The notes under the pieces are model-generated. The model had not been told where the DNA came from, did not search any database, and worked only from the letters and a program-made list of their open reading frames with translations. A DNA stretch of 36,386 nucleotides from Parcubacteria group bacterium GW2011_GWB1_40_14. Its GTDB lineage: Bacteria > Patescibacteriota > Minisyncoccia > Terrybacterales > GWB1-40-14. The stretch is taken from contig LBYG01000003.1 of NCBI GenBank assembly GCA_000996085.1, forward strand, positions 1 through 36,386. The letters are read 5' to 3'. A program made the position numbers and the translations under genes. Below, piece after piece: positions 23,600-30,777 of the stretch (position 1 is its first letter; every line of letters begins with the position of its first letter).

Positions 23600-24820
23600 T
23601 TATATCTGATTCTGGATAAGCGTATACATTGGGCCCAAAATTGAAACCGCAAAAACGCCCACAGCACCACCAATAACTAACATAAGTAACGGCTCAATTA
23701 TTGTGGTCAAGTTTTTTAAGGATCGATCTACTTCGGTTTCGTAAAAAAGAGCTGTACGGGTTAACATATCGCCTAATTTTCCGGTCTCCTCCCCCACTGC
23801 GATCATCTGTATAAGCATCGTCGGATATACTTTTGGATATAAGCCCAAAGAAGCGCTTAATAATTCTCCTTTTTGAACTCTGTTCATTGCATCTTTAAGT
23901 GACGAGGTAAAAGCGATATTGGTTATCAAACTTGAGGTTATCTCAATGCTGCGTAAAATTGGGACACCCGAGGCAATAAGTGAAGATAAAGTTCTTGCTA
24001 TACGCGCGCTTATTATTTTACGGATCAGGGGGCCAAACATCGGCGCCTGCATAAGTCCGAAATCTATAGCTTTCTTGGTAACCGGCAATACAAACAAAAA
24101 ACGCATAGAAATAACAAATATTATTATAAAGGCTAAAGCCAAATACCATTTATTCAACAAGAAATCACTGAGACCAAATATAATACGGGTGGTTATGGGT
24201 AGGCTTGCGTTTAAATCCCCAAAAACCGATTTTAGGGTAGGAACAACATAAATAAACATAACTATTCCGATAATAACCATAGCGCTTACAACCACAGCCG
24301 GATAAACCAAAGCTCCACGTACCTTACTTACAAGTTCGTGTTCTCGTTCAAGCTGTGTAGCCACCAACTCAAGAGATTCAACCAAGCGGCCTGATTCTTC
24401 TCCTACCGCAACCATATTAACAACCAATCCGGAAAAAGCTTTGGGGTGCTGCGCAAAACTTTCATTTAAAGTTTTACCGCGTATAACTTCCTCGCGTATT
24501 GCTCTGATTATTTTTTTAAAACCGATATTTTTAACCTGTTCTTCAAGAATTGATAATCCCCGGCTTATATCAACTCCTGCTGATATAAGCACGGCTAAAT
24601 AACGCACAAAGGTCATTTTCTCAACCAACGGTACTCCGAACATTGATCCGATTATGTTTTTAATCGGAGAAAACGCGTTTTCGTCCTCATTATGTTTTGC
24701 CGAAACCAAAACGAATCCTTTTTCTCTAAGAATTCTGGACAACGCGTGTTTGTCCGGCGCGTCTAAAACGCCTTTTGTTTGCTCGCCGTCTAAATTTCTC
24801 GCTGTATATTTAAAAAGCAT
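23600..24820 (-). CDS. pilC: Type IV pilus inner-membrane platform protein PilC
   Basis: 406 residues, standard PilC/GspF length. Two GspF domains (about 70-195 and 270-395) with FVRYLAVLISAGVDISRGLS and SLIASGVPILRSIEI, each followed by the VAVGEESGRL / IAVGEETGKL signature. Three membrane helices (about 167-190, 220-242 and 375-398). PilC sits in the membrane, is turned by the PilB ATPase and feeds pilins into the fibre. It starts 9 bases after the pilB stop. Confidence 0.95.
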   Translation of the reverse strand: MLFKYTARNLDGEQTKGVLDAPDKHALSRILREKGFVLVSAKHNEDENAFSPIKNIIGSMFGVPLVEKMTFVRYLAVLISAGVDISRGLSILEEQVKNIGFKKIIRAIREEVIRGKTLNESFAQHPKAFSGLVVNMVAVGEESGRLVESLELVATQLEREHELVSKVRGALVYPAVVVSAMVIIGIVMFIYVVPTLKSVFGDLNASLPITTRIIFGLSDFLLNKWYLALAFIIIFVISMRFLFVLPVTKKAIDFGLMQAPMFGPLIRKIISARIARTLSSLIASGVPILRSIEITSSLITNIAFTSSLKDAMNRVQKGELLSASLGLYPKVYPTMLIQMIAVGEETGKLGDMLTRTALFYETEVDRSLKNLTTIIEPLLMLVIGGAVGVFAVSILGPMYTLIQNQI

Positions 24821-24829
24821 TTTAAATAA

Positions 24830-26584
24830 TTATTCTGTTATAACTCTTAATACTTCTTCAACGCTGGTTATGTCTTGAGCCGCCTTAATCATTCCATCTT
24901 CAACCATGGTCATCATGCCTTCGGCCCTGGCTTGTTTTAAAATTTCATCGCTTGATGCTTTCTGAACGATAAGACGCCTTATGGTTTCGTTTATTACCAA
25001 AATCTCATAAATACCCATTCTTCCTTTATAACCGTCCGGACAATCGACACCCGCTTTGGGACGGGCAAATTCAATTCCCTCAAATCCTTTTTCCGCTCCT
25101 TTTATTTTTTCTTTTTTCAGCATAGCCAACATATCTTCACGGACAAAAGCGTTGCTCCCAAAAACTTTTGCTTCCTCGGCCGTTAAATGATACGAATCAT
25201 GTTCCGGACACAACTTACGAACCAAACGCTGGGCAATAATAACATTAATAGTTGAGGCGATAAGAAAAGGCTCAACACCCATATCTATTAATCTGGGCAA
25301 AGCGCCTGCCGCAGAATTAGTATGTAAAGTTGAAAGGACCAAATGTCCGGTTAGCGAAGCATTAATTGCTAAATCTGCTGTTTCTTTGTCGCGTATCTCC
25401 CCCACCATAATTACGTTGGGGTCTTGCCTAACCAAAGATCTTAATCCGTTCGCAAATGTTAAACCAATATCCGGTCTTATTTGAGTTTGATTGATCCGTT
25501 GCATGCGATATTCGACCGGATCTTCAACCGTAGAAATATTCACATTGGGAGTATTTAAAATATCTACCATTGAATAAAGCGTGGTAGTTTTACCGGAGCC
25601 GGTAGGTCCGGTAACCAATAACATGCCGACCGGTTTGCGCAAAGCCTGATATACGTGTTCAAGTGCCTCTCCACGAAATCCTAATGCCTCCAAAGTTATT
25701 GCTTTACTGGTTTCGGGCAAAAGGCGCATTACTATTTTCTCTCCGTCGTACACAGGAAGTATTGAAACACGCAGTGAATATTTATATTCATCGGTCTCAA
25801 GCTTAAATCTTCCGTCTTGAGGCAAACGATGTTCATCTATTTTTAAATTGGATAATATTTTTATGCGCGCCACAACTCCGGAATGAACCTGTTTGGGTAA
25901 TGTCATGGCATCATGCAAAATACCGTCTATGCGATAACGGACAATAACCTCTTTTTCGAGAGGCTCGATATGTATATCTGAAGCATTTTGCAAAACCGCA
26001 TGTTTAAGTAATGTGTCCACTATTCTTACGATTGGCAGCTCTTCAGCGGCCTGCTTCAAGTCTCCTTCTTCCCCTTCTTGTCCCGCAAATTCAGAAGTAG
26101 CTTTTACTCCTCCGGCTTCTTCTCGAATAATATCTCCAAACTCCGCTTCCAAACTCTTCTGATATTGCCGCAAAACGTGTTTTATTGACGCTACTGTTGT
26201 AAGACGGGGTAAAAGTTTCAGACGAACTGTTCTCCTGATAAAATCTATGGTTTGAAGGTCTTCCGGATCCAGCATTGCGACCTCAAGCGTACCTTTTTCC
26301 TTACGATAAGCTATAATATTGTGTTTTTTGGCAATAGGTTCGGGAATGATCCTTAAAATATCCGGGGGTATTTCTTCGCCTTCCAAATTAATAAATGGAA
26401 TACCCAAAATATATGCTTCCAGCTTTAAAAGATCTTCTTCAGAAAGAAGGTTTTTTGCGCGAATAATATCGGCCAATCTTTTTTTGCTTTGCGCAGCTTC
26501 TTTTTCAGCAGCATCAACTTCTTTGGGCGGAATTAGATTGCCGTCTACTATAAATGCCTTTAGTTGTGCGTCTTCTATTCTCAT
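24830..26584 (-). CDS. pilB: Type IV pilus assembly ATPase PilB
   Basis: 584 residues. N-terminal MshE/GspE_N-type domain (1-150), then the ATPase core with Walker A GPTGSGKTT (326-334), Asp box STVEDPVE (351-358), Walker B VIMVGEIRD (391-399) and His box LVLSTLHTN (415-423). PilB hydrolyses ATP at the cytoplasmic face to drive extension. The usual two-CxxC zinc site is degenerate: only Cys459 (LCPEHDSYH) and Cys515 (DCPDGYKGRMG) remain, possibly helped by His. It follows the response regulator gene by 32 bases. No PilT-like retraction ATPase is present. Confidence 0.95.
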   Translation of the reverse strand: MRIEDAQLKAFIVDGNLIPPKEVDAAEKEAAQSKKRLADIIRAKNLLSEEDLLKLEAYILGIPFINLEGEEIPPDILRIIPEPIAKKHNIIAYRKEKGTLEVAMLDPEDLQTIDFIRRTVRLKLLPRLTTVASIKHVLRQYQKSLEAEFGDIIREEAGGVKATSEFAGQEGEEGDLKQAAEELPIVRIVDTLLKHAVLQNASDIHIEPLEKEVIVRYRIDGILHDAMTLPKQVHSGVVARIKILSNLKIDEHRLPQDGRFKLETDEYKYSLRVSILPVYDGEKIVMRLLPETSKAITLEALGFRGEALEHVYQALRKPVGMLLVTGPTGSGKTTTLYSMVDILNTPNVNISTVEDPVEYRMQRINQTQIRPDIGLTFANGLRSLVRQDPNVIMVGEIRDKETADLAINASLTGHLVLSTLHTNSAAGALPRLIDMGVEPFLIASTINVIIAQRLVRKLCPEHDSYHLTAEEAKVFGSNAFVREDMLAMLKKEKIKGAEKGFEGIEFARPKAGVDCPDGYKGRMGIYEILVINETIRRLIVQKASSDEILKQARAEGMMTMVEDGMIKAAQDITSVEEVLRVITE

Positions 26585-26616
26585 GCGAGCTGTATAATAA
26601 AAAATAATTAATTAGC

Positions 26617-26988
26617 TTAATTTGTCCCTATTGCCATTTTTACTTTTTTGACGATATCCGAAAGATCATAGTTGGCTTTAACTAAATATGTTGTGGCCCC
26701 AAGTTCAATGGCACGATCAACATCAGCCGGACTTTCAAGATTGGTTAAAACAATAACGGGTATATCTTTAGTTTCTTCTGTTTCTTTAAGCTCTTTTAAT
26801 ACGTCAAAGCCGCTTCTACGCGGTAAAATAAGGTCAAGCAGGATCATATCCGGTTTTTCTGTTTTAGCCAGACGGGCTCCGCTATCGCCATCGATTGCGT
26901 TTAAAACCTCAAAACCCTCCCGATGCAAAGCCTCAGAAATTGTGCGCTGTAGGGCTTGCTCATCTTCTACGAAAAGTATTTTTTTCAT
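26617..26988 (-). CDS. Single-domain response regulator (CheY-like)
   Basis: 123 residues, receiver domain only: acidic pair VEDE (7-10), phospho-acceptor Asp52 in MILLDLILP, Thr in VIVLTN and Lys in TYLVKA. With no DNA-binding output domain it should act by protein contact, most simply on PilB or another pilus component downstream, or relay phosphate. It follows the histidine kinase by 52 bases, and pilB comes next. The family is sure; the target is inference. Confidence 0.93.
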   Translation of the reverse strand: MKKILFVEDEQALQRTISEALHREGFEVLNAIDGDSGARLAKTEKPDMILLDLILPRRSGFDVLKELKETEETKDIPVIVLTNLESPADVDRAIELGATTYLVKANYDLSDIVKKVKMAIGTN

Positions 26989-27040
26989 ATATATATTTTA
27001 ATTAAAAATTCTTAGGCTAAGAGCAACGTTTATTTTACGC

Positions 27041-28048
27041 TTAAACCTGATTTTTATTTTGAATTATTTTTTTTGAAGAATTATTTATCAAAGGAATAGT
27101 AAACCAAAAAATGCTTCCTTCCCCCGTCGTTGACTTAAAACCTATTTTGCCGCCATTGGCTTCAAGCATTTTCTTAATTATAAACAAAGACAATCCCGTT
27201 CCACCCGGCGAAAGAGTATAAATATTTGATCCTCTATAAAACTTCTGAAAAATATTCTTTTGTTCGTCTTTAGGGATACCCACACCGCTATCCTTAATTT
27301 CAAATAAAATATTTGAATTGGCACGAACATAAGATATTTTTATTTTTCCTCCCCCGGAATATCTTATAGCGTTATCTAAAATTTCCTGAATTATAAAACG
27401 TAATTGCTCAGGGTCAAAATTTACCTCAAAATCTTCTTTTGACGGAATAAATTCCAATTCTATGTTCGAGGCTTTTACAAAAAAATTATTTTGATCGACT
27501 GTTGCTTGAACTGTTTCGGCAAAAGAAACATCTCTCTTGTGTTGTTTTAGTGTGTTTGCTTCAATGCGCGCGACCTGCAGAAGAAGATAGACTAATTTGC
27601 CCATCCTTGCGTTTGAATCTTCGATGATCCTGAAATTTTCCTGTGCTTCCGGCGGCAGGTCCTTGGCGGATTCAAGAACTAATTCCAACGCCCACTTGGA
27701 GGCTGTTAACGGAGAGCGCAACTGATGGGATGTTATATTAATAAATTCGTTTTTTAATCTGTTGGTTTCGGCTAAATTTTCAGTTGCAAAAAGAATTAAA
27801 TAACTTTGAACCATTAAAAAGCCCGCAACCATCATAACTATCAAGGCGGCTATTTCCGGCTCGGTCCTTATTACAACAAAAAAGTATGTAAAAACTATAG
27901 CCAAAATAATGACCATGCCCATTCCTATAAATAGAAGACGCGGGCATTGCCATAAAGGCACTCTTATCTTGCGGCATTGACCTACTACATCCAATTCAGA
28001 TCTTAAATAGGAAAGGAAGCCTAATTTTTTTTCGTTGGTTTGTTTCAC
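27041..28048 (-). CDS. Membrane sensor histidine kinase
   Basis: 335 residues. Two adjacent membrane helices (about 37-60 and 66-88) with almost no outside loop, so it probably senses the membrane or the pilus base instead of an external ligand. HisKA box EFINITSHQLRSPLTASKWA (101-120, His108), N box ILDNAIRYSGGGKI, G1 DSGVGIPKDEQ, F box FQKFYRG and G2 GGTGLSLFIIKKM. It pairs with the response regulator and heads the pilus operon. An extended -10 promoter at the edge of element E4 lies 78 bases upstream. Confidence 0.94.
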   Translation of the reverse strand: MKQTNEKKLGFLSYLRSELDVVGQCRKIRVPLWQCPRLLFIGMGMVIILAIVFTYFFVVIRTEPEIAALIVMMVAGFLMVQSYLILFATENLAETNRLKNEFINITSHQLRSPLTASKWALELVLESAKDLPPEAQENFRIIEDSNARMGKLVYLLLQVARIEANTLKQHKRDVSFAETVQATVDQNNFFVKASNIELEFIPSKEDFEVNFDPEQLRFIIQEILDNAIRYSGGGKIKISYVRANSNILFEIKDSGVGIPKDEQKNIFQKFYRGSNIYTLSPGGTGLSLFIIKKMLEANGGKIGFKSTTGEGSIFWFTIPLINNSSKKIIQNKNQV

Positions 28049-28073
28049 ATTAAAGAACCGGTTTATTACAAAA

Positions 28074-28085
28074 CTGAGGCCTCAG
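28074..28085. promoter_or_regulatory. Perfect 12-bp palindrome in the histidine kinase leader
   Basis: CTGAGGCCTCAG, between the probable start of transcription and the kinase ATG. A possible operator or small hairpin. Confidence 0.35.
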
Positions 28086-28125
28086 GACTTGCGTTAATTG
28101 ACCCGAAAGCCTCATAATACTTACT

Positions 28126-28134
28126 ATTATACCA
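28126..28134 (-). promoter_or_regulatory. Extended -10 promoter of the pilus/two-component operon
   Basis: On the minus strand TGG-TATAAT (TG from 28134-28133, TATAAT 28131-28126). The TG comes from the outer CAT of element E4. Transcription would start near 28119, giving a leader of about 70 bases with the palindrome at 28074-28085. No good -35, as often with an extended -10. Confidence 0.6.
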
Positions 28135-28280
28135 TACCCAGTAGAATTATCTCGACTTTAGAATTAAGATAAAATCGAGAAACCAATTTAAAGTTTATTG
28201 TTGAAATATTGAATACTACATATATGCCTGCTGATTTCGCGTGACGCAAAATCAACTGTCAAGATGGCTCTACTGGGCAT
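28133..28280 (-). repeat. Inverted-repeat element E4 (148 bp) upstream of the kinase gene
   Basis: Arms ATACCCAGTAGA (28134-28145) and TCTACTGGGCAT (28269-28280), one A/G mismatch at the same place as in E1 and E5. Left inner hairpin TCTCGA/TCGAGA (28150-28180) and right inner hairpin GATTT-GC/GC-AAATC (28233-28253). It lies between the kinase gene and tRNA-Pro. The 28049-28404 gap otherwise holds two REP-like palindromes. Confidence 0.7.
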
Positions 28281-28310
28281 AATTTTGAATCAATTTACGG
28301 GCCTCGTATA

Positions 28311-28370
28311 TCCCGCACCAGAATAAATTCGGTGCGGGACAGGCCGGTAGTGCCTGTCTGACGACAGGCA
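28311..28370. repeat. Two REP-like palindromes before tRNA-Pro
   Basis: TCCCGCACC/GGTGCGGGA with an 11-base loop (28311-28339), whose exact inverse recurs at 28992-29020; and TGCCTGTC-TGAC-GACAGGCA (28351-28370). Confidence 0.75.
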
Positions 28371-28404
28371 GGCGCGTGCTTCTTGCCCGCCCACCTTTTA
28401 ACAC

Positions 28405-28475
28405 CGGGGAGTCGTATAGTGGTAGTACGCGTGCTTTGGGAGCACGTAGTCCGAGTTCGATTCTCGGCTCCCCGA
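28405..28475 (+). tRNA. tRNA-Pro (TGG)
   Basis: Acceptor CGGGGAG/CTCCCCG, anticodon stem CGTGC/GCACG with loop TTTGGGA (anticodon TGG), T stem CCGAG/CTCGG with loop TTCGATT, A73. CCA not encoded. Confidence 0.93.
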
Positions 28476-28487
28476 CAAATAACCAGC

Positions 28488-28552
28488 GTTTAGCGTTAAG
28501 CGTTTAGGGTAACAGTACTTCACTAAACGCTAACTGCTATACGCTAAACGCT
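28488..28552. repeat. Palindromic AGCGTTTA/TAAACGCT cluster
   Basis: Several direct and inverted copies of TTTAGCG / CGCTAAA (for example CAGCGTTTAGCGTTAAGCG against CACTAAACGCTAACTG and ACGCTAAACGCT) can fold into alternative hairpins between tRNA-Pro and the next gene. Confidence 0.6.
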
Positions 28553-28554
28553 CC

Positions 28555-28854
28555 GTGGATATTTTAATCGGTAAATTAACTCAAAATTTGCGCTATGCTA
28601 TGCGCGAACTGGGTTATATTGAAATACAAAACCGCAAAACAAGAGAAACAAGTTACGAACGCCCTCTTCAGGGAATGGATTATCCCCGCTTTCACATTTA
28701 TCTCTCCTTTACAGAAAATAATTTGGTATTAAAATTGCATTTAGACCAAAAAAAACCTTCATACGAAGGCACAAGCGCGCATAACGGAGAATATTCCGGT
28801 CCGTTACTTGAGGCCGAGGCGGAAAGGATCAAGAATATTTTGAAAACAAACTAA
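28555..28854 (+). CDS. Conserved hypothetical protein, 99 residues
   Basis: Starts with GTG 28555 (MDILIGKLTQNLRYAMRELG) right after the AGCGTTTA repeats. Regular alpha/beta pattern: helix, then RETSYERPLQ, PRFHIYLSFTENNLVLKLHLD, QKKPSYEGTSAHNGEYSGPL and a final helix. The PRFH..LHLDQK......AHNGEY core is one I recall from many CPR genomes without an assigned function. Soluble, no catalytic signature. It sits between two tRNA genes. The start is uncertain because no ribosome-binding site is visible. Confidence 0.72.
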   Translation: MDILIGKLTQNLRYAMRELGYIEIQNRKTRETSYERPLQGMDYPRFHIYLSFTENNLVLKLHLDQKKPSYEGTSAHNGEYSGPLLEAEAERIKNILKTN

Positions 28855-28897
28855 GCAGATATTTTTCTCCCGCAAATTTGAGCGAAAAATTAATTAC

Positions 28898-28968
28898 GCG
28901 GGTATCGTATAGTGGTAATACTCCAGTTTTCCAAACTGGTGCCAGGGGTTCGATTCCCCTTACCCGCT
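28898..28968 (+). tRNA. tRNA-Gly (TCC)
   Basis: Acceptor GCGGGTA/TACCCGC, anticodon stem CCAGT/ACTGG with loop TTTCCAA (anticodon TCC), T stem GGGG/CCCC with loop TTCGATT, and T73 as expected for bacterial tRNA-Gly. Partial copies of its 3' half follow downstream. Confidence 0.93.
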
Positions 28969-28991
28969 CATTTTTCAAAAGGTTCGACCTG

Positions 28992-29020
28992 CCCCGCACC
29001 GAATTTATTCTGGTGCGGGG
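28992..29020. repeat. REP-like palindrome, inverse of 28311-28339
   Basis: CCCCGCACC, loop GAATTTATTCT, GGTGCGGGG: the exact reverse complement in core and loop of the copy before tRNA-Pro. Together they bracket tRNA-Pro, the 99-residue gene and tRNA-Gly. Confidence 0.75.
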
Positions 29021-29052
29021 TTCCCTTCACTCGCTCAAATTTAGCGGGATTA

Positions 29053-29099
29053 CGCCAATCTAGAACTCTCCGCCAACTGGCGGATTGATAAGATTGGCG
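29053..29099. repeat. Nested palindrome
   Basis: Outer CGCCAATC/GATTGGCG around inner CCGCCA/TGGCGG; directly precedes the tRNA-Gly fragment. Confidence 0.55.
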
Positions 29100-29103
29100 A
29101 GAA

Positions 29104-29231
29104 CAAACTGGTGCAGGGGTTCTTCTCGTCGTTGTTAGCGACCCAGCTCTAATTTTTTGACGTTAAACAAATTGGGGCTGGGGAGCTCTACAACGACGTA
29201 ATCCCTGTGGGAGATTCCCCTTACCCGCTCA
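29104..29231 (+). pseudogene. tRNA-Gly 3'-half fragment split by a 90-base hairpin
   Basis: CAAACTGGTGCAGGGGTTC (29104-29122) and GATTCCCCTTACCCGCTCA (29213-29231) are the two parts of the tRNA-Gly 3' half, identical to 28932-28970 apart from one missing base. Between them, exactly within the T loop after TTC, are 90 foreign bases that fold as a long imperfect hairpin (CGTCGTTGT/ACAACGACG outside, CCCAGC/GCTGGG inside). The 5' half of the tRNA is absent. 29232-29385 otherwise holds short GCTC-rich repeats and the cdd promoter. Confidence 0.7.
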
Positions 29232-29362
29232 GCGAGGTTCGCTCATTTTTTATGAGCGAACCGCTCATTAACAATGCTCGCTCAAAGGGCGGCCCGCTCA
29301 TACTAAAACAACCGTTCAAATGATTGGTTATTTTTATTATCCATAATGATAAGTAGGGCCCC

Positions 29363-29391
29363 TTGCTCTTCTCCTTTATTTTTTATAGAAT
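29363..29391 (+). promoter_or_regulatory. Promoter of the cytidine deaminase gene
   Basis: TTGCTC (29363-29368), 17-base spacer, TAGAAT (29386-29391). The predicted start near 29398 leads to a strong AAGGAGG (29411-29417) just ahead of GTG 29422. Confidence 0.6.
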
Positions 29392-29421
29392 GAAAATAGC
29401 AATTTCAAAAAAGGAGGGGCC

Positions 29422-29892
29422 GTGCAAAGCGTTCAGTATAACAAGCTAACGCACTTACAGCGTCGGGCGCTAGATGAGGCAGAGCAAGTTTTAGAAAACT
29501 CATACAATCCCTACTCGCATTTTTATGTGGGTGCATGCCTTATCTCCGAAGACGAACAGTTAATTGCAGGAACCAACTTTGAAAACGCTGCATACGGTTC
29601 AGCTATATGTGCGGAGCGTGCAGCTGTCCTCCGTGCGAATGCGATGAGCATAAGGCGTTTTCGTGGTATTGCCATTATCGCCCGTGGAGAAGATTTTAAC
29701 ACCACAGAAGTAACGGGACCCTGCGGCAGTTGCCGACAGGTTCTTTATGAAATATCCCAGGTGTCAGGTTGTGATCTGCAGGTCATCCTCGCAACATCAA
29801 AGAAGGATAAAATTGTTATCACAACGATAAGAGAGCTTCTCCCGTTAGCGTTCGGACCCCTAGATCTTGGTGTAGATATTGGTAAATACTAA
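29422..29892 (+). CDS. cdd: Cytidine deaminase
   Basis: 156 residues. Hydrolyses cytidine or deoxycytidine to uridine (pyrimidine salvage, cytosol). Substrate motif NFENAAYGSAICAERAA (52-68) with zinc ligand Cys63 and catalytic Glu65, and TGPCGSCRQVLYE (98-110) with zinc ligands Cys101 and Cys104. A homotetrameric type is expected by length. Starts with GTG behind a strong Shine-Dalgarno AAGGAGG and its own promoter, a style unlike its neighbours, which mostly lack such sites, so it may be a recent acquisition. A terminator follows at 29898. Confidence 0.95.
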   Translation: MQSVQYNKLTHLQRRALDEAEQVLENSYNPYSHFYVGACLISEDEQLIAGTNFENAAYGSAICAERAAVLRANAMSIRRFRGIAIIARGEDFNTTEVTGPCGSCRQVLYEISQVSGCDLQVILATSKKDKIVITTIRELLPLAFGPLDLGVDIGKY

Positions 29893-29897
29893 ACCGA

Positions 29898-29925
29898 AAA
29901 GTCCAACCACGGGCTTTTTATTTTC
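29898..29925 (+). terminator. Terminator of cdd
   Basis: AAAGTCC (29898-29904) pairs with GGGCTTT (29911-29917, one G-T pair), then TTTATTTT. Confidence 0.75.
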
Positions 29926-30005
29926 CAAAACCCAGGCTCGGTATTTTAAAAAGCTCTTCTGCAGTCATAAAATAGGTTTTAACGTCGTTGCATATCCCGC
30001 TCAAG

Positions 30006-30032
30006 AAAAAAGGCCTCTTTTGAGGTCTTTTA
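30006..30032 (-). terminator. Terminator of the HAD phosphatase gene
   Basis: AAAGGCCTC (30009-30017), loop TTTT, GAGGTCTTT (30022-30030). On the minus strand TTTTTT follows, 6 bases after the gene's stop. Confidence 0.75.
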
Positions 30033-30037
30033 TATTT

Positions 30038-30727
30038 TTATAGATCCGCATCTAACAAATCGCTGAGGGCTTGTATTGAATCAAGTATGTTATCTTCAGG
30101 CACGCCTGAGGCGATAAACTCTTCTCGTGTACTCAAAGATCCCGCAAGAATGAGTATGGGTCTAACTCCCAAGGCACAAGCGAGTTCATAATCGGTCATG
30201 GAGTCGCCGACATAAAGTGCGTATTCTGGATAATTTTCGATGCGTTCTTTGAGGTCTTGGACAATAGTTTCGCAGCTTCGTGGATCTGGTTTTTTGTAAT
30301 TCGTGTCGTCGTTACAAACAATCCTGTTGAAATAAAGCGTCAAACCGTTATGGTTAAGCTGTTTAAGCGTAGTTACTCTGCTTCTACTTGTCGAAACGGC
30401 TTGATAAAAACCCCAAGAGGCTAGTTCTGAGATCAAACTATTAGCGCCTTCGAGTAATCTGTGCGGATGGATAGAGTCATATTTAACCCAATCAGCATAG
30501 AATTCATCAAAATTCTCTTCTGGCCAGGCGCTCTCAACCAACTTACGCGGGTGCTGTCCCCACTTATTCATTACGTCTTGTTCAATTTCAGGAGTAATAG
30601 GTAAACCGCGTTGGCGTGCGACTATGAAAAATCTTGCAAGACCGGCTCTTCCGGAATCTATTATGGTTCCGTCCAAATCCCAGATAATCGCTCCGTATGT
30701 CACTTCTAAAACCTCACTATTTTTCAA
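30038..30727 (-). CDS. HAD-family phosphatase (phosphoglycolate phosphatase-like)
   Basis: 229 residues. Motif I IIWDLDGTIIDSG (14-26; nucleophile Asp17, acid/base Asp19), motif II Ser/Thr in AVSTSRS, motif III Lys in NYKKPDPRS and motif IV VGDSMTDYELA: a full HAD catalytic set with a helical cap between I and II (subfamily IA). Substrate unknown; phosphoglycolate, nucleotide monophosphates or pyrophosphate are the usual options. With cdd on the other side of a convergent terminator a nucleotide role is conceivable. The start at ATG 30727 is natural. Confidence 0.88.
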   Translation of the reverse strand: MKNSEVLEVTYGAIIWDLDGTIIDSGRAGLARFFIVARQRGLPITPEIEQDVMNKWGQHPRKLVESAWPEENFDEFYADWVKYDSIHPHRLLEGANSLISELASWGFYQAVSTSRSRVTTLKQLNHNGLTLYFNRIVCNDDTNYKKPDPRSCETIVQDLKERIENYPEYALYVGDSMTDYELACALGVRPILILAGSLSTREEFIASGVPEDNILDSIQALSDLLDADL

Positions 30728-30777
30728 GAAAACTTTTGCTTTACTTTACGATATAAACGCATAAAAATCAACCCTTA

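Noticed and set aside
28878..29063. 61-codon plus-strand frame over tRNA-Gly
   Set aside because: It is a read-through of tRNA-Gly and a palindrome, with no protein-like features.
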